Numbered from the stretch's first letter, positions 7,965 to 18,400 are shown. The stretch: 64,000 nucleotides of DNA from Eshraghiella sp964414835 (GCA_964414835.1 CAYPWY010000008.1:1-64000), one strand, 5' to 3'. The notes: generated by a model not told the origin, from the sequence alone. A program made the numbers and translations.

Positions 7965-8486
7965 ATGGCACAGAATCCAATTGTTACATTTGAGATGACA
8001 GATGGCAGCGTATTTCAGGCGGAACTCTATCCTGATATTGCACCTAACACAGTTAACAATTTTATCAGCCTTATCAAAAAGGGGTTTTACGATGGCCTTA
8101 TTTTCCACAGAGTTATTGAGGGCTTTATGATACAGGGAGGCGACCCTCAAGGCACAGGCATGGGCGGTCCGGACTACTCCATCAAGGGCGAGTTTAACCT
8201 TAACGGTTTTACCAATAACCTTAAACATACTCCCGGAGTTTTATCTATGGCACGTTCTATGGACCCGGATTCGGCAGGTTCCCAGTTTTTTATTATGCAT
8301 GAGACTTCTCCTCACCTTGACGGCTCATACGCCGCTTTCGGTCAGGTTACGGAAGGCATGGATGTAATCAATCGTATTGCCAAGGTACGCACTGATTGGA
8401 ATGACCGCCCAATGGAGGAGCAGAAGCTTTTGAAGGTTACTGTTGATACCTTCGGTGTGGATTATCCCGAACCTGAAACGGTCTGA
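7965..8486 (+). CDS. ppiB: Cyclophilin-type peptidyl-prolyl cis-trans isomerase
   Basis: 173 residues, a single cyclophilin domain without signal peptide, so cytoplasmic. Motifs visible in order are LYPDIAPNTVNNFISL, FHRVIEGFMIQGGDPQGTG with the catalytic Arg and the Phe/Met/Gln pocket residues, MARSMDPDSAGSQFFIM and LDGSYAAFGQV. It catalyses proline isomerisation during protein folding. The ATG follows AGAAAGGAAG. It is monocistronic and followed by the fba promoter. Confidence 0.95.
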   Translation: MAQNPIVTFEMTDGSVFQAELYPDIAPNTVNNFISLIKKGFYDGLIFHRVIEGFMIQGGDPQGTGMGGPDYSIKGEFNLNGFTNNLKHTPGVLSMARSMDPDSAGSQFFIMHETSPHLDGSYAAFGQVTEGMDVINRIAKVRTDWNDRPMEEQKLLKVTVDTFGVDYPEPETV

Positions 8487-8525
8487 ACAGTACGTTAATT
8501 ATTATAATAACATATGATAAAATAT

Positions 8526-8554
8526 TTGTTAATTGTTTCTTTATGTGTTATAAT
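8526..8554 (+). promoter_or_regulatory. Promoter of fba
   Basis: TTGTTA, 17-base spacer, perfect TATAAT. An in-frame ATG at 8543 lies inside this promoter, which supports the downstream start at 8588. Confidence 0.8.
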
Positions 8555-8587
8555 GTCCAATATAAGAATTTTTTGGAGGTAAATTTT

Positions 8588-9451
8588 ATGTTAGTAACAG
8601 CAGAAGAAATGCTCAAAAAAGCTGTAGCCGGCAAATATGCTGTCGGACAGTTCAATATCAACAACCTTGAGTGGACCAAGGCTATCCTTCTCACTGCACA
8701 GGAATGCAATTCCCCTGTAATCCTGGGTGTTTCAGAGGGTGCCGGTAAATATATGACAGGTTATAAGACAGTTATAGGCATGGTCAATGGCATGATTGAT
8801 GAATTAGGAATTACCGTTCCTGTTGCACTTCATCTTGACCATGGAACTTACGAAGGATGTCTTAAATGCGTTGAAGCAGGCTTCTCATCAATTATGTTTG
8901 ACGGTTCTCACTATCCAATCGAGGAGAACATTGCCAAGACTAAAGAGCTTATTGAGATTTGTAAGAAGAACAATATGTCTCTTGAGGCTGAAGTCGGTTC
9001 AATCGGCGGCGAAGAAGACGGCGTTGTCGGTATGGGCGAATGTGCTGACCCTAATGAGTGTAAGCAGATTGCAGACCTTGGCGTAACAATGTTAGCTGCA
9101 GGTATCGGTAATATCCATGGTAAATACCCTGCTAACTGGAAGGGTCTCAGCTTTGAAACACTTGCAGCAGTTAAAGAGCTTACAGGTGATATGCCTCTTG
9201 TACTTCACGGCGGTACAGGAATCCCTGAGGATATGATTAAGAAGGCCATCTCTCTTGGTGTTGGTAAGATTAATGTTAACACAGAATGTCAGCTTGCTTT
9301 TGCTGATGCTACACGTAAATATATTGAAGCAGGCAAAGACCTTGAAGGCAAGGGATTTGACCCACGTAAGCTTCTTGCTCCTGGTTTTGATGCAATCAAG
9401 GCAACTGTTAAAGAGAAAATGGAATTGTTCGGTTCAGTAGGCAAAGCCTGA
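8588..9451 (+). CDS. fba: Class II fructose-1,6-bisphosphate aldolase
   Basis: 287 residues. Class II (zinc) aldolase motifs are HLDHGTYEGC with the metal-binding His, FDGSHYPIEENIAKTK, the EAEVGSIGGEEDG loop, IGNIHGKYP, and LVLHGGTGIPEDM followed by GVGKINVNTECQ. It cleaves fructose-1,6-bisphosphate in glycolysis and the reverse in gluconeogenesis. The ATG at 8588 follows TTGGAGGT. Codon use looks like that of a highly expressed gene. The sortase gene follows after 16 bases and may be co-transcribed. Confidence 0.96.
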   Translation: MLVTAEEMLKKAVAGKYAVGQFNINNLEWTKAILLTAQECNSPVILGVSEGAGKYMTGYKTVIGMVNGMIDELGITVPVALHLDHGTYEGCLKCVEAGFSSIMFDGSHYPIEENIAKTKELIEICKKNNMSLEAEVGSIGGEEDGVVGMGECADPNECKQIADLGVTMLAAGIGNIHGKYPANWKGLSFETLAAVKELTGDMPLVLHGGTGIPEDMIKKAISLGVGKINVNTECQLAFADATRKYIEAGKDLEGKGFDPRKLLAPGFDAIKATVKEKMELFGSVGKA

Positions 9452-9467
9452 ATCTGGGAGATAACAT

Positions 9468-10592
9468 ATGAATGATTCTAATAAAGAATTAGAGCAGACA
9501 CCCGATGATGACGGAATTGTAATTGAATTTATTGAGGACTCTGATAAGGCGTCTGCATCTGAAGCTGCGGCTGCCGAAGATTCCGGGGAAGCAATTTCTG
9601 ACGGCTCCGTTAAGGATTCGGATGAAGAGGCTGCTGCCGGACTTGTTGAAGACTCTGATGAAGAAACCGCAGGCAGCATTGATGAAAAAATCGCAGCTGA
9701 GCCTGCCGAAAATTCCGGCGGTGATTCCGGCGACTCTTCTGCTGACGGTTCCGGCAGTAATAACAGCAAAAGGTCTAAGGGCGACATTATCCGTTATATT
9801 ATAATGGGCGTTGCCATTTGCGTATTTATTTTTGCCGCTGTCCAGATTGTGCGTATTATACGAAACTACAAGCGGGCTCAGGATATATATGACGACATCA
9901 ATAAGCAGGCATATAGTACGGAAACCGGTTCTGACAGTACATCCCCTGCAATTGACCCATCTGTCAGCGAAGAATATCCGGGAATCAATGCTTCTGCACA
10001 GATTAACTTTGATGTATTAAAGGAAATCAATGATGACGTACGAGGATGGATTGATGTTCCGTCGGTGGGCATAAGCTATCCTATCGTTCAAAGCACTGAC
10101 AACGAGTATTATCTTGACCATGCTTTTAACGATGAATTCAGTTGGTCCGGTGCAATTTTCCTTGACTGGAAAAACTCCGCTACCATTGATGACCCTCATA
10201 ATTTTATTTACGGACATCATATGAATGACGGTTCAATGTTCGCTTCACTTCTGGAATATGACAGCGAAGACTTTTACAAGCAGCAGGCGGAAAATAATAA
10301 CAATTATTTTTACATTTATCTTGAGGACAAGATTATGGTTTACCAGATATTCAGCGTGTGTGACGTTACATTTGATGACAACGTAGACACGTTCAGAGTA
10401 GTTCGGGCTACCGATACGGCTTTTACATTACAGGATTATCTGGTTGCCATCGATGATGTCAAGCTGTATGATACAGGAATTACTGCTGATGCGGATGATA
10501 TTATAACCACGCTTTATACCTGTCAGAATGGTTCTTCCAATCCTGAAAGGCATATGGTTCATGGCAAATTGATTGCCACAATCGACAAATAA
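9468..10592 (+). CDS. Class B sortase with a long acidic N-terminal tail
   Basis: 374 residues. Residues 1-100 are a low-complexity, strongly acidic tail rich in Ser/Asp/Glu/Ala with repeated DSDE-like units. A single membrane segment lies at about 108-130 (IIMGVAICVFIFAAVQIV), followed by an extracellular sortase domain (about 180-374). The catalytic triad is visible as His250 (FIYGHHMNDGS), Cys352 (TLYTCQNG) and Arg361 (PERHMVHG). Sortases cut LPXTG-like signals and attach proteins to the cell wall. The acidic tail, predicted cytoplasmic, is much longer than usual for SrtB. No LPXTG substrate gene is adjacent. GGGAG sits seven bases before the ATG. Confidence 0.9.
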   Translation: MNDSNKELEQTPDDDGIVIEFIEDSDKASASEAAAAEDSGEAISDGSVKDSDEEAAAGLVEDSDEETAGSIDEKIAAEPAENSGGDSGDSSADGSGSNNSKRSKGDIIRYIIMGVAICVFIFAAVQIVRIIRNYKRAQDIYDDINKQAYSTETGSDSTSPAIDPSVSEEYPGINASAQINFDVLKEINDDVRGWIDVPSVGISYPIVQSTDNEYYLDHAFNDEFSWSGAIFLDWKNSATIDDPHNFIYGHHMNDGSMFASLLEYDSEDFYKQQAENNNNYFYIYLEDKIMVYQIFSVCDVTFDDNVDTFRVVRATDTAFTLQDYLVAIDDVKLYDTGITADADDIITTLYTCQNGSSNPERHMVHGKLIATIDK

Positions 10593-10621
10593 ACAATCTT
10601 TTAATTTTTTTTAAAAAAGAC

Positions 10622-10650
10622 TTGATTTTTTGTATGGGTTATAGTATTTT
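10622..10650 (+). promoter_or_regulatory. Probable promoter of glnN
   Basis: TTGATT, 17-base spacer, TATTTT, just downstream of the sortase stop and upstream of the leader terminator. Confidence 0.5.
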
Positions 10651-10665
10651 ATTTACAAGGTGAAC

Positions 10666-10703
10666 AAAGACGTTCCTTATTTTATTAAGGGACGTCTTTT
10701 TTT
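10666..10703 (+). terminator. Intrinsic terminator between srtB and glnN (possible glnN attenuator)
   Basis: A 14-bp stem (AAAGACGTTCCTTA paired with TAAGGGACGTCTTT, one G-T pair) with a 5-base loop and a run of seven T. It could simply end the fba-srtB transcript, but a promoter-like sequence lies before it, so it may also act in the glnN leader. Confidence 0.7.
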
Positions 10704-10752
10704 CGTTGTAAAGAAAATTCGCCAAATTTTTTAACTGAAAGGAAGATTAAAT

Positions 10753-12867
10753 ATGAGTGAAGCATTTAAAATCGAGGAAGTTTTTGCAGACAACGTATTT
10801 ACAGTAGGTAAAATGAAGGAGTGCCTCCCGAAACAGGTGTTTAAAAATCTTAAGTCAATTATGGATAACGGCGGTACTCTTTCCGTATCAGATGCGGATG
10901 TTGTAGCAAAAGCTATGAAGGACTGGGCGCAGGAAAAGGGCGCAACACATTTCACCCACTGGTTCCAGCCTCTTATTGTCAGCCTTACGGCTGAAAAGCA
11001 CGATTCTTTCGTAACACATCCAGATGAGGACGGCAACGTGATTTCCTCTTTCACCGGAAAACAGCTTATTATGGGTGAGCCGGACGCTTCTTCTTTCCCA
11101 TCAGGCGGACTGAGAGCAACATGCTCTGCCAGAGGATATACAATATGGGATGTTGCATCTCCTGTATTTATTAAGGAAGGTGCATTAGGTGCAGTTCTCT
11201 GTGTTCCTACGGTGTTCTGCTCATATAACGGAGAGTCCCTTGACAAAAAGACTCCTCTCCTTCGTTCTATGGATGCCCTCAGTGACCAGGCGCTGAGAAT
11301 CGTAAAGCTCTTTGACCCTGACACAAAGGCAACAAGAGTTGCCGCTTCTGTTGGACCTGAGCAGGAATACTTCCTTATAAGCAAAGAAAGCTTTGCCGCC
11401 AGAAAAGACCTTAAATATACAGGAAGAACACTTTTTGGAGCACCTGCCCCGAAGGGTCAGGAATTGGAAGACCAGTATTTCGGAAGAATCCCTGAAAATG
11501 TAGGCGCTTATATGAAGGATTTGAACAGGGAATTATGGAAGCTTGGTATCACAGCCACAACACAGCACAATGAGGTTGCTCCCGGTCAGCATGAGATGGC
11601 TCCTATCTATATGGATGCCGACACGGCAATCGACAATAACCTTATTGCCATGGAAACTATGAAAAAAGTTGCTGAGCGTCATAACCTTGAATGTCTTCTC
11701 CACGAAAAGCCATTTGCAGGAGTAAACGGTTCAGGTAAACATAATAACTGGTCAATAGGCACCAATACCGGAGTAAATCTCCTTGACCCCGGCAAAAAAC
11801 CTAATGAGAACAGACAGTTCCTGCTTGTACTCTCATGTATTATGAAGGCTGTTGACAGACATGCGGATTTGCTTCGTCAATCAGCTTCCGACGTTGGTAA
11901 TGACCACAGGCTTGGCGCTAACGAGGCTCCTCCTGCAATCATTTCAATGTACCTTGGCGACCAGCTTGAGGATATTGTTAAGCAGATTGTTGAAAACGGT
12001 TCTGCCGCAAAATGTATCGAAGGTCAGGTGCTTGACCTTGGTATCAGCTCCGTTCCTGTTGTAACTAAAGATGCAACTGACCGTAACAGAACATCACCAT
12101 TCGCTTTTACCGGTAACAAATTTGAGTTCCGTATGGTCGGTTCAAATGATTCAATAGCTATGCCTAACACAACACTCAATGCAATCGTAGCCGAAGCTTT
12201 TAAGGAAGCTGCCGATGAACTTGAAGGTTCTGATGATTTTGAAAAGGCTTGTGACGAATTTATCGCTAAGACCATGAGAGAACATCAGAGAATAGTATTT
12301 AACGGCAACGGATATTCAGAAGAATGGGTTGAGGAAGCTGCAAGACGTGGTCTTCCTAACTTGAAATCAATGGTTGCCGCAACTGAAGCTCTCACCACCG
12401 AAAAGGCGGTTAAGCTCTTTGGTGATTTTAACATTATGACTAAGGCTGAGCTTGAGCTTAGAGCAGAAATTCTCTATGAAACATATGGTCTTGTAATTAA
12501 TATAGAAGCTCTTACAATGATTGACATGGCATCCAAGGATATTCTTCCTGCCGTAGTCAAATATACAACGGAGCTTGCCGCTTCAATCAATGAGGTAACT
12601 GCTGCCGGTGCAGACGCCGGAGTTCAGAAAGAAATGCTTGATGAAATCAGCAGGTATCTCAAAGAGGCTAACGAGGCTCTCAAAAAGCTTAAAGCAGACC
12701 AGTCTGTTGCCGAAAAGGACAGCGCTAAGGCTACTGCTGAATATTACAGAGATGTAATCAAGGCTGATATGGAAGCCCTCAGAGCTCCGGTTGATACACT
12801 TGAAACCTTGGTAGACGCCGAGTACTGGCCAATCCCTACATACGGCGATTTACTTTTCGAGGCTTAA
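10753..12867 (+). CDS. glnN: Type III glutamine synthetase
   Basis: 704 residues, the length of GSIII (other GS types are about 450). Family segments visible are GGLRATCSARGYTIWDVASP, VPTVFCSYNGESLDKKTPLLRS, SVGPEQEYFLISKE with metal-binding Glu residues, QHNEVAPGQHEMAP, and KPFAGVNGSGKHNNWSIGT around the ATP/Glu site. It condenses ammonium and glutamate using ATP. The ATG follows AAAGGAAG. Together with PII and amt it forms a scattered nitrogen-assimilation neighbourhood. Confidence 0.96.
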   Translation: MSEAFKIEEVFADNVFTVGKMKECLPKQVFKNLKSIMDNGGTLSVSDADVVAKAMKDWAQEKGATHFTHWFQPLIVSLTAEKHDSFVTHPDEDGNVISSFTGKQLIMGEPDASSFPSGGLRATCSARGYTIWDVASPVFIKEGALGAVLCVPTVFCSYNGESLDKKTPLLRSMDALSDQALRIVKLFDPDTKATRVAASVGPEQEYFLISKESFAARKDLKYTGRTLFGAPAPKGQELEDQYFGRIPENVGAYMKDLNRELWKLGITATTQHNEVAPGQHEMAPIYMDADTAIDNNLIAMETMKKVAERHNLECLLHEKPFAGVNGSGKHNNWSIGTNTGVNLLDPGKKPNENRQFLLVLSCIMKAVDRHADLLRQSASDVGNDHRLGANEAPPAIISMYLGDQLEDIVKQIVENGSAAKCIEGQVLDLGISSVPVVTKDATDRNRTSPFAFTGNKFEFRMVGSNDSIAMPNTTLNAIVAEAFKEAADELEGSDDFEKACDEFIAKTMREHQRIVFNGNGYSEEWVEEAARRGLPNLKSMVAATEALTTEKAVKLFGDFNIMTKAELELRAEILYETYGLVINIEALTMIDMASKDILPAVVKYTTELAASINEVTAAGADAGVQKEMLDEISRYLKEANEALKKLKADQSVAEKDSAKATAEYYRDVIKADMEALRAPVDTLETLVDAEYWPIPTYGDLLFEA

Positions 12868-12913
12868 TACGCTTCCTCATATTTATCCTAAATAGCGGGC
12901 TTGTGCGGATTTC

Positions 12914-12932
12914 GTGCAGGCCTGCACTTTTA
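12914..12932 (+). terminator. Terminator of glnN
   Basis: A perfect GTGCAGG/CCTGCAC palindrome followed by TTTTATTTTAT, 46 bases past the glnN stop. Confidence 0.65.
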
Positions 12933-12969
12933 TTTTATATAAAATTCCTTAGGATTTTTCCATAACATT

Positions 12970-13016
12970 AAAAAGCCGTAATCACAGCATCCAAAAATGA
13001 AGGCTGCAATTACGGC
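12970..13016 (-). terminator. Terminator of the sugar-operon/luxS transcript
   Basis: On the minus strand GCCGTAAT pairs with ATTACGGC, with an inner GCAGC/GCTGT-like extension, followed by TTTTTAAT. It lies 24 bases past the luxS stop. Confidence 0.8.
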
Positions 13017-13040
13017 AGTATATCATAGTTGTGTATTGTA

Positions 13041-13520
13041 TTATTGCGGATAATTAAGCCGGTCCGGTCCCATATTGTCAAGTACCTCTGACTTATATTT
13101 TCTTGCGTAAAATTTGGCAAGCTCAAGATTATTATCCAGATAGTTTCCGCAGTCTCTTGGTGCCGCACCAGGAATATCGCCCTCAAAGCCTATGATAAAA
13201 TCTATCATCTCTCCAATAAGCGATACTATATCTGATGATTCCAAATCCCCTGCCAGAATAAGATAAAATCCTGTTCTGCATCCCATAGGTCCGAAATAGA
13301 TTACCCTGTCCTTCCATGTCCTGTCATTTCTAAGGAAGGTAGCGCCCAGATGTTCTATGGTATGCACTCCTGCGGTGTCCATAACCGGCTCACGGTTAGG
13401 CATCGTAAATCTCAAATCAAAGGTGGTCAGCGTAATCTGTCCTATATAATCCTTACGCGACACATATATTCCTGCCAATAAATCGATATGATTAACTGTA
13501 AAGCTTGCTATTTTTTCCAT
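13041..13520 (-). CDS. luxS: S-ribosylhomocysteine lyase (AI-2 synthesis)
   Basis: 159 residues, standard LuxS length. The metal-binding HTIEHLGATFLRN motif, the GPMGCRTGFYL segment with the catalytic Cys, and the C-terminal RDCGNYLDNN with the third metal ligand are all intact. It splits S-ribosylhomocysteine to homocysteine and DPD, the AI-2 precursor. The start lies five bases after the stop of the LacI-GGDEF gene, and no strong ribosome site of its own is visible, so translation is probably coupled. It is the last gene of a sugar-utilisation operon, an unusual place for luxS. Confidence 0.96.
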   Translation of the reverse strand: MEKIASFTVNHIDLLAGIYVSRKDYIGQITLTTFDLRFTMPNREPVMDTAGVHTIEHLGATFLRNDRTWKDRVIYFGPMGCRTGFYLILAGDLESSDIVSLIGEMIDFIIGFEGDIPGAAPRDCGNYLDNNLELAKFYARKYKSEVLDNMGPDRLNYPQ

Positions 13521-13525
13521 TTTGT

Positions 13526-15457
13526 CTATACCCGCTGACGAAGCTCAGCCTCTTTCCTCTTGTTTTCTTTTTTGTTTTCATACATAGCAGCGTCGGCATA
13601 TTTGATAAATTCATCTAAGGTATCCGTTTTTTCGGAAATCTTGGAAAATACTCCAACGCTGACATTTACATAGTATGGCTTTGTACCAAAGGAATTAAAC
13701 CGCTCCAGCTCCGCTCTTATGGTATTTATGATTTCTTTGGCACGTGCCTCACCATCCGCCGCACTGAATGCAATAATAAATTCATCGCCGCCGAATCTTG
13801 CACATACTTCGCCCTTAATAGTTGCATTCCGCATACATTCGCCTATTTTTCTCAAGGCAAAATCTCCTTCTGCATGTCCGAAGGTATCGTTGATTGTCTT
13901 AAGTCCATCCATATCAAGGGATATGATTGTAAACGGCTCTCCTGTTTTCCGGCTGTGCCCCATTATCTCACCAATATTCCGGTAAAATCCATGTCTGTTA
14001 TATATCTGTGTCAGTACATCACTGACATAAAGGCGTTCAACCGCCGAGCGGTTTACATATACTTCAAGTATATGCCGGAAATCCAGCAAAAACGTCTGAT
14101 AATATGAAAAATAAAAGTTCTCTGCATCAAAGGCGTTAGCCATATATCCTACTGTCACACCCTGCAGGTGTATCGGAACAAACATAATGTAATTATTGCT
14201 TTCCAACACCTTCTCCATGTCAGGCAGCAAATCCGACTGAAGATATTCCTGTTCCTGATTTATCTCATCACCTATTATATGCAGAGGAAGTCTCATTGTC
14301 TCAGTATATTTGGAACAGTTTTGTGCATTTCTGTCAAAATCAAAGCTCACATTCATATCTTCGTCAAGAAAATCACTGTTAAAGCTCATCCAAAGCTCTT
14401 TACACTCTATCTTTCCAATATGCTCCGGTATCATTCTGAAAATGTAATGCAAATCCGGATAATTGCTTAGCTGTGCAATCATATTATACATAAACTGTAT
14501 AAATTCTTCCCTGCTGTCTGTTATAAATTTCTCCTCATACAGACGTTCTTCAACATTTTCGGCGCCAACAGCTACACACCCGCATGAACCGCCTATTCTG
14601 TTTATATACTTAACAACCTTTGGCTCCATATCCTTTTTGCCGTCAACATTGTTGAGCACGGCATCAATTATGCTGTCAGCCAAATCCTCAATTCTGTATT
14701 CCGCCGTGGTAAGTCTCGGAGAATAATACTGTTCTAAATCAATTCCATCAAAACCTGTAACAAGTATGTCATCAGGAATCTTGTAACCATGTCTCTTAAG
14801 CGTCCGCATACACTCCAATGCCATTATATCATTGGCACACACAAACGCCTCCGGCATCTCAAGCCCTGATGCTATAAACTCCTCAACAGCCACCTTGGTA
14901 GGATAGGACCAGAAATCTCCGTACAAAATTCTTCTGTCATCAATCTCAATGTTGTTTTCCTTAAGAACTCTCTTAAAACAGCCGATGCGTTCTTCCGAAA
15001 AAGGATTGTCTCTGTAACCTGCAATCATATTGACTTTTTTGACCTTATGAAATTCAACTATATGTCTGACTAGCTGTTCAAAGGAATTACTGTAATCAAA
15101 TGTAATATTAATGCAGCCTTCCATAACCTTATCTATGGAAATTACCGGAACATCCGCATGCAGTGACCTTGACACAAGTTTATTGATGACTTCCTGATTC
15201 TTAAAGCTTTCAGACATAATAACAACCGCATCAAATCTTCCCGGCTCAAATGCCGAAAAAATCTGCGCCTCGCCAATGTCATTTATGCTTCCGTTATATA
15301 AGTCCGTTACCGATGAAAAAATTATGACTTTAATTCCGGATTTATCACAGTTTCCGCAAAGCTGTTTAATTATTTTCACCTGGTCATATGCCTTAAATCT
15401 CGTCATACATAATGCTATTACTTTATAAGGCTTTCCTTTAGAAAATCTTTCTGCCAT
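13526..15457 (-). CDS. Cytoplasmic LacI-type-sensor diguanylate cyclase
   Basis: 643 residues. Residues about 10-300 resemble the periplasmic-binding-protein-like core of LacI regulators (YKVIALCMTRF, PEAFVCANDIMALECMRTLK, DDILVTGFDGIDLEQYYSPRLTT) but no DNA-binding HTH precedes it and there is no signal peptide. A central linker (about 310-470, GAF-like) follows, then a GGDEF domain (about 475-643) with an intact ARFGGDEF active site near 556-560 and SVGVFS. It should make c-di-GMP in response to a small ligand, plausibly a sugar handled by the same operon. The ATG at 15457 is chosen because AGGAGG sits nine bases upstream; an in-frame GTG at 15481 covers that site. Confidence 0.88.
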   Translation of the reverse strand: MAERFSKGKPYKVIALCMTRFKAYDQVKIIKQLCGNCDKSGIKVIIFSSVTDLYNGSINDIGEAQIFSAFEPGRFDAVVIMSESFKNQEVINKLVSRSLHADVPVISIDKVMEGCINITFDYSNSFEQLVRHIVEFHKVKKVNMIAGYRDNPFSEERIGCFKRVLKENNIEIDDRRILYGDFWSYPTKVAVEEFIASGLEMPEAFVCANDIMALECMRTLKRHGYKIPDDILVTGFDGIDLEQYYSPRLTTAEYRIEDLADSIIDAVLNNVDGKKDMEPKVVKYINRIGGSCGCVAVGAENVEERLYEEKFITDSREEFIQFMYNMIAQLSNYPDLHYIFRMIPEHIGKIECKELWMSFNSDFLDEDMNVSFDFDRNAQNCSKYTETMRLPLHIIGDEINQEQEYLQSDLLPDMEKVLESNNYIMFVPIHLQGVTVGYMANAFDAENFYFSYYQTFLLDFRHILEVYVNRSAVERLYVSDVLTQIYNRHGFYRNIGEIMGHSRKTGEPFTIISLDMDGLKTINDTFGHAEGDFALRKIGECMRNATIKGEVCARFGGDEFIIAFSAADGEARAKEIINTIRAELERFNSFGTKPYYVNVSVGVFSKISEKTDTLDEFIKYADAAMYENKKENKRKEAELRQRV

Positions 15458-15492
15458 CAATTCCGCCCTCCTCTTCTTCACTTGAAATGTTT

Positions 15493-18400
15493 TTACCGAA
15501 ATCTAAACCAGTCAAAATCAAAATGACTTCCCGGCAGAAATACAAACGTAACTTTATTGAGACCTTTTATTTCTTTTATTTCAAAGGTTTTTTCTTCTGC
15601 AGAATCGGTATGTAAAAATTCCAGCATCTGCCTTGTCTGTACACCGCTCTCGTCCGTAAAAATAATATTAATTGTATTAACCTCAGTATATGACGTACCT
15701 TTTACAATAATGCTTCTTACTCCGTCTCCAAAATCCATATCGTCAAAATCAATTGAAACATTATTTCCTATTCCATTGACAGATGTACCGCATACAACAA
15801 AGTCATCTCCATATATCTTGTCATTATCCGCCGCATTAATCTGCGCAAGCCCCTTGTCAGGCTTGGTAAATATAAAGTCCCTTATATTTATAAATTCTTT
15901 TGTCAAAAGACATATAGTACGGATTCCCTTTATGCGTTTGTTTAATTTGAATTTTTCCCCTTGGTATACATCCCAGATAACAGGCTTATTATATATTCCG
16001 TCCAAAATAAGCTCACTGCCTGCCTCATTAGGTATACCTGACCACAGCTGAACCACAAAATCCGCCTGGTCATGGGTAAAAATATTAAGCTCCACTTCAT
16101 CTGTTCCAAAGCTTCCGAAATCAACATTGGCAAATCCGATATATGCTTCTTTGTGTTTAGGTGTTGCAACACCATGCTCGCTTGCATTGCCCATCTCAGC
16201 GCTGCTGATTGTATACAATGCCGCTGCAATAGGCTCATAAGGATTGATAAAAGCGCTGCCAATGCCATCCACCTCAAATCCCAGCATGGAAATCACATTG
16301 ACCTTCCCGCCTCCGTTTCTTGAATAGCATTTCACATTAAATTTTCCGTCGCCCTTGGCATAAAGCATTATTTTGTCATTTTCATATACAATCTCAGCAA
16401 GATTGCTGACCACTCCCGCATCGTTAAGTACACACCACTCCAAATCTTTGTATGTGCTGTCCGCAGGATATATCACGGTCTTCAGTTCCGTCTGGGGCTG
16501 TTCCTTGGTAAGCTTTGTCCCGTTTAAGCTCTGTATATCTATCTTACGGATAGGAATTTCTTCGTTAATTTCAGACTTATAATTAGCCGTCTTTGCACTT
16601 ATTCCCTGCCGAACATCCGAAGCTGTGCTCTCGATTACCAGTTCCGCCGGTTTAAGAGACGGCGATGTAACCCGAACACGTATTTCACCGGGTTCTGTTC
16701 CTGCCGCAATCATTGCAAGAAGCTTTCCCATAAAAAGCTTACGGGAATTTCCCTTGTATTGGTCATAATCGGTACTGTCACCGTTATCAAGACCTGCCAG
16801 CCTGCCGGCTCCGATTACCTCCACCTGTACGCGGTTGTTGGCATTTTTAACTTCATTGCCATCACTGTCATACATATTTATTTCTACAAATACCATATCC
16901 TCGCCATCGGCAAGCATAGTAGTTTTATCTGCTTTAAGAACAATATCCGCGGCATCTTTAAATGACTGCTGCACATCACGGGCAATCTCATTACCGTTTT
17001 CATCATATGCCACAGCCTCAAGTCTGCCTGAAGTATATGGAATAACCCAGTGCCCCACAAGCTCTGTTCCGTTTTGGTGGTCTATCTCAAACCGCCCCTG
17101 TGAATGTCCGTTAAAAAACAATTCCACAACCGGCGCATTGGATGTTACCCTTACATCAATAAGCTGTCCGTGGTTGAAATCCCAATACGGAAAAAGATGT
17201 ACCATGGGATTCGTCTTATAATCAGTCCACTCTGCCTGATATATATAGTATGTGTCCTTCGGAAATCCGGCAGTATCCACCTGACCAAAGTATGAATTTT
17301 TGGTCTGGTAAGGTGTCGGCTCTCCGATATAATCAAATCCTGTCCACAAAAACTGTCCGGCAGAATATTTATTGTCACGCTCCGTAGTTATACAAAATTC
17401 ACTGTTTCTGGCACCCCAGCTGCATGTACTGTTGCCAAGTGCGGAACACTGTTCATCGACATCCGTAAGTATAGCTTCACTGTACGGGAAATGATACACG
17501 CTGCGGCTTTGAAGCGTGGAGCCTGTTTCACTTCCATAAATAACCCAGTCCGGATGTGCTTTATGGTGTGCGTCATATAATCTTTCCGCATAGTTATACC
17601 CCACCAAAAGAAGCTCATCGGCACATCTCTGTGTAGGCTCCCCTTCTAAGAAATTGGAGCCAAATGTAGCATATGCGTTGTGGTCAGGGTCATTTTCAAG
17701 AACTGCTTTAAGCAAAAGCTTAGTGCTTGCAAGTCCTCCCTCTCTGTCAGCATGTGTATCGAAAATTTCATTACCGATACTCCACATAATAACGCTTGGA
17801 TGATTTCTGTCACGCCTTACAAAATTCCGTATATCCTTAACAGCCCATTCATCAAAGAATCTTGCATAATCATATTTATTCTTTGCCATGTGCCACATAT
17901 CAAAAGCTTCATCATCAATAAGGATTCCCATCTCGTCTGCCAAGTCAAGCAGCTCAACTGCCGGCATATTATGGGATGTCCTTATGGCATTGGCTCCCAT
18001 ATCCTTCATCATCTGCAGCTGTCTTCTGATAGCCGCCTTATTAACTGCTGCTCCAAGCGCCCCAAGGTCGTGGTGCATACAAACGCCATTAATCTTAACA
18101 TGTTTTTCGTTGAGGAAAAATCCTTCATTCTTATCATATCTTATTGTTCTGAAACCAAATCTTGTATCAACGCTGTCAATGGTAACACCATGTTTTCTAA
18201 GCTCTGTCCTCAAAACATACAGATTAGGACTCTTAATACTCCACTCTAAAGGCGCACCCACAGCAATTATTTCTGTCTCATTAGGTGCAAACTCTTCGGA
18301 TGCCACTTTATTTCCCTGATTGTCCAGAACATAATATACCACGCTTAAATCTTTATCATCACTGTTCACCTCAGCGGAAACTTTTATATTATATCCGGTC

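Noticed and set aside
7896..8228. N-terminal extension of the GNAT protein into ppiB antisense
   Set aside because: The extension has no ribosome site and is antisense to cyclophilin codons; ATG 7895 has a good site.
10731..11384. Long minus-strand reading frame opposite glnN
   Set aside because: It is the antisense of a well conserved glutamine synthetase segment, has no family features and no ribosome site.
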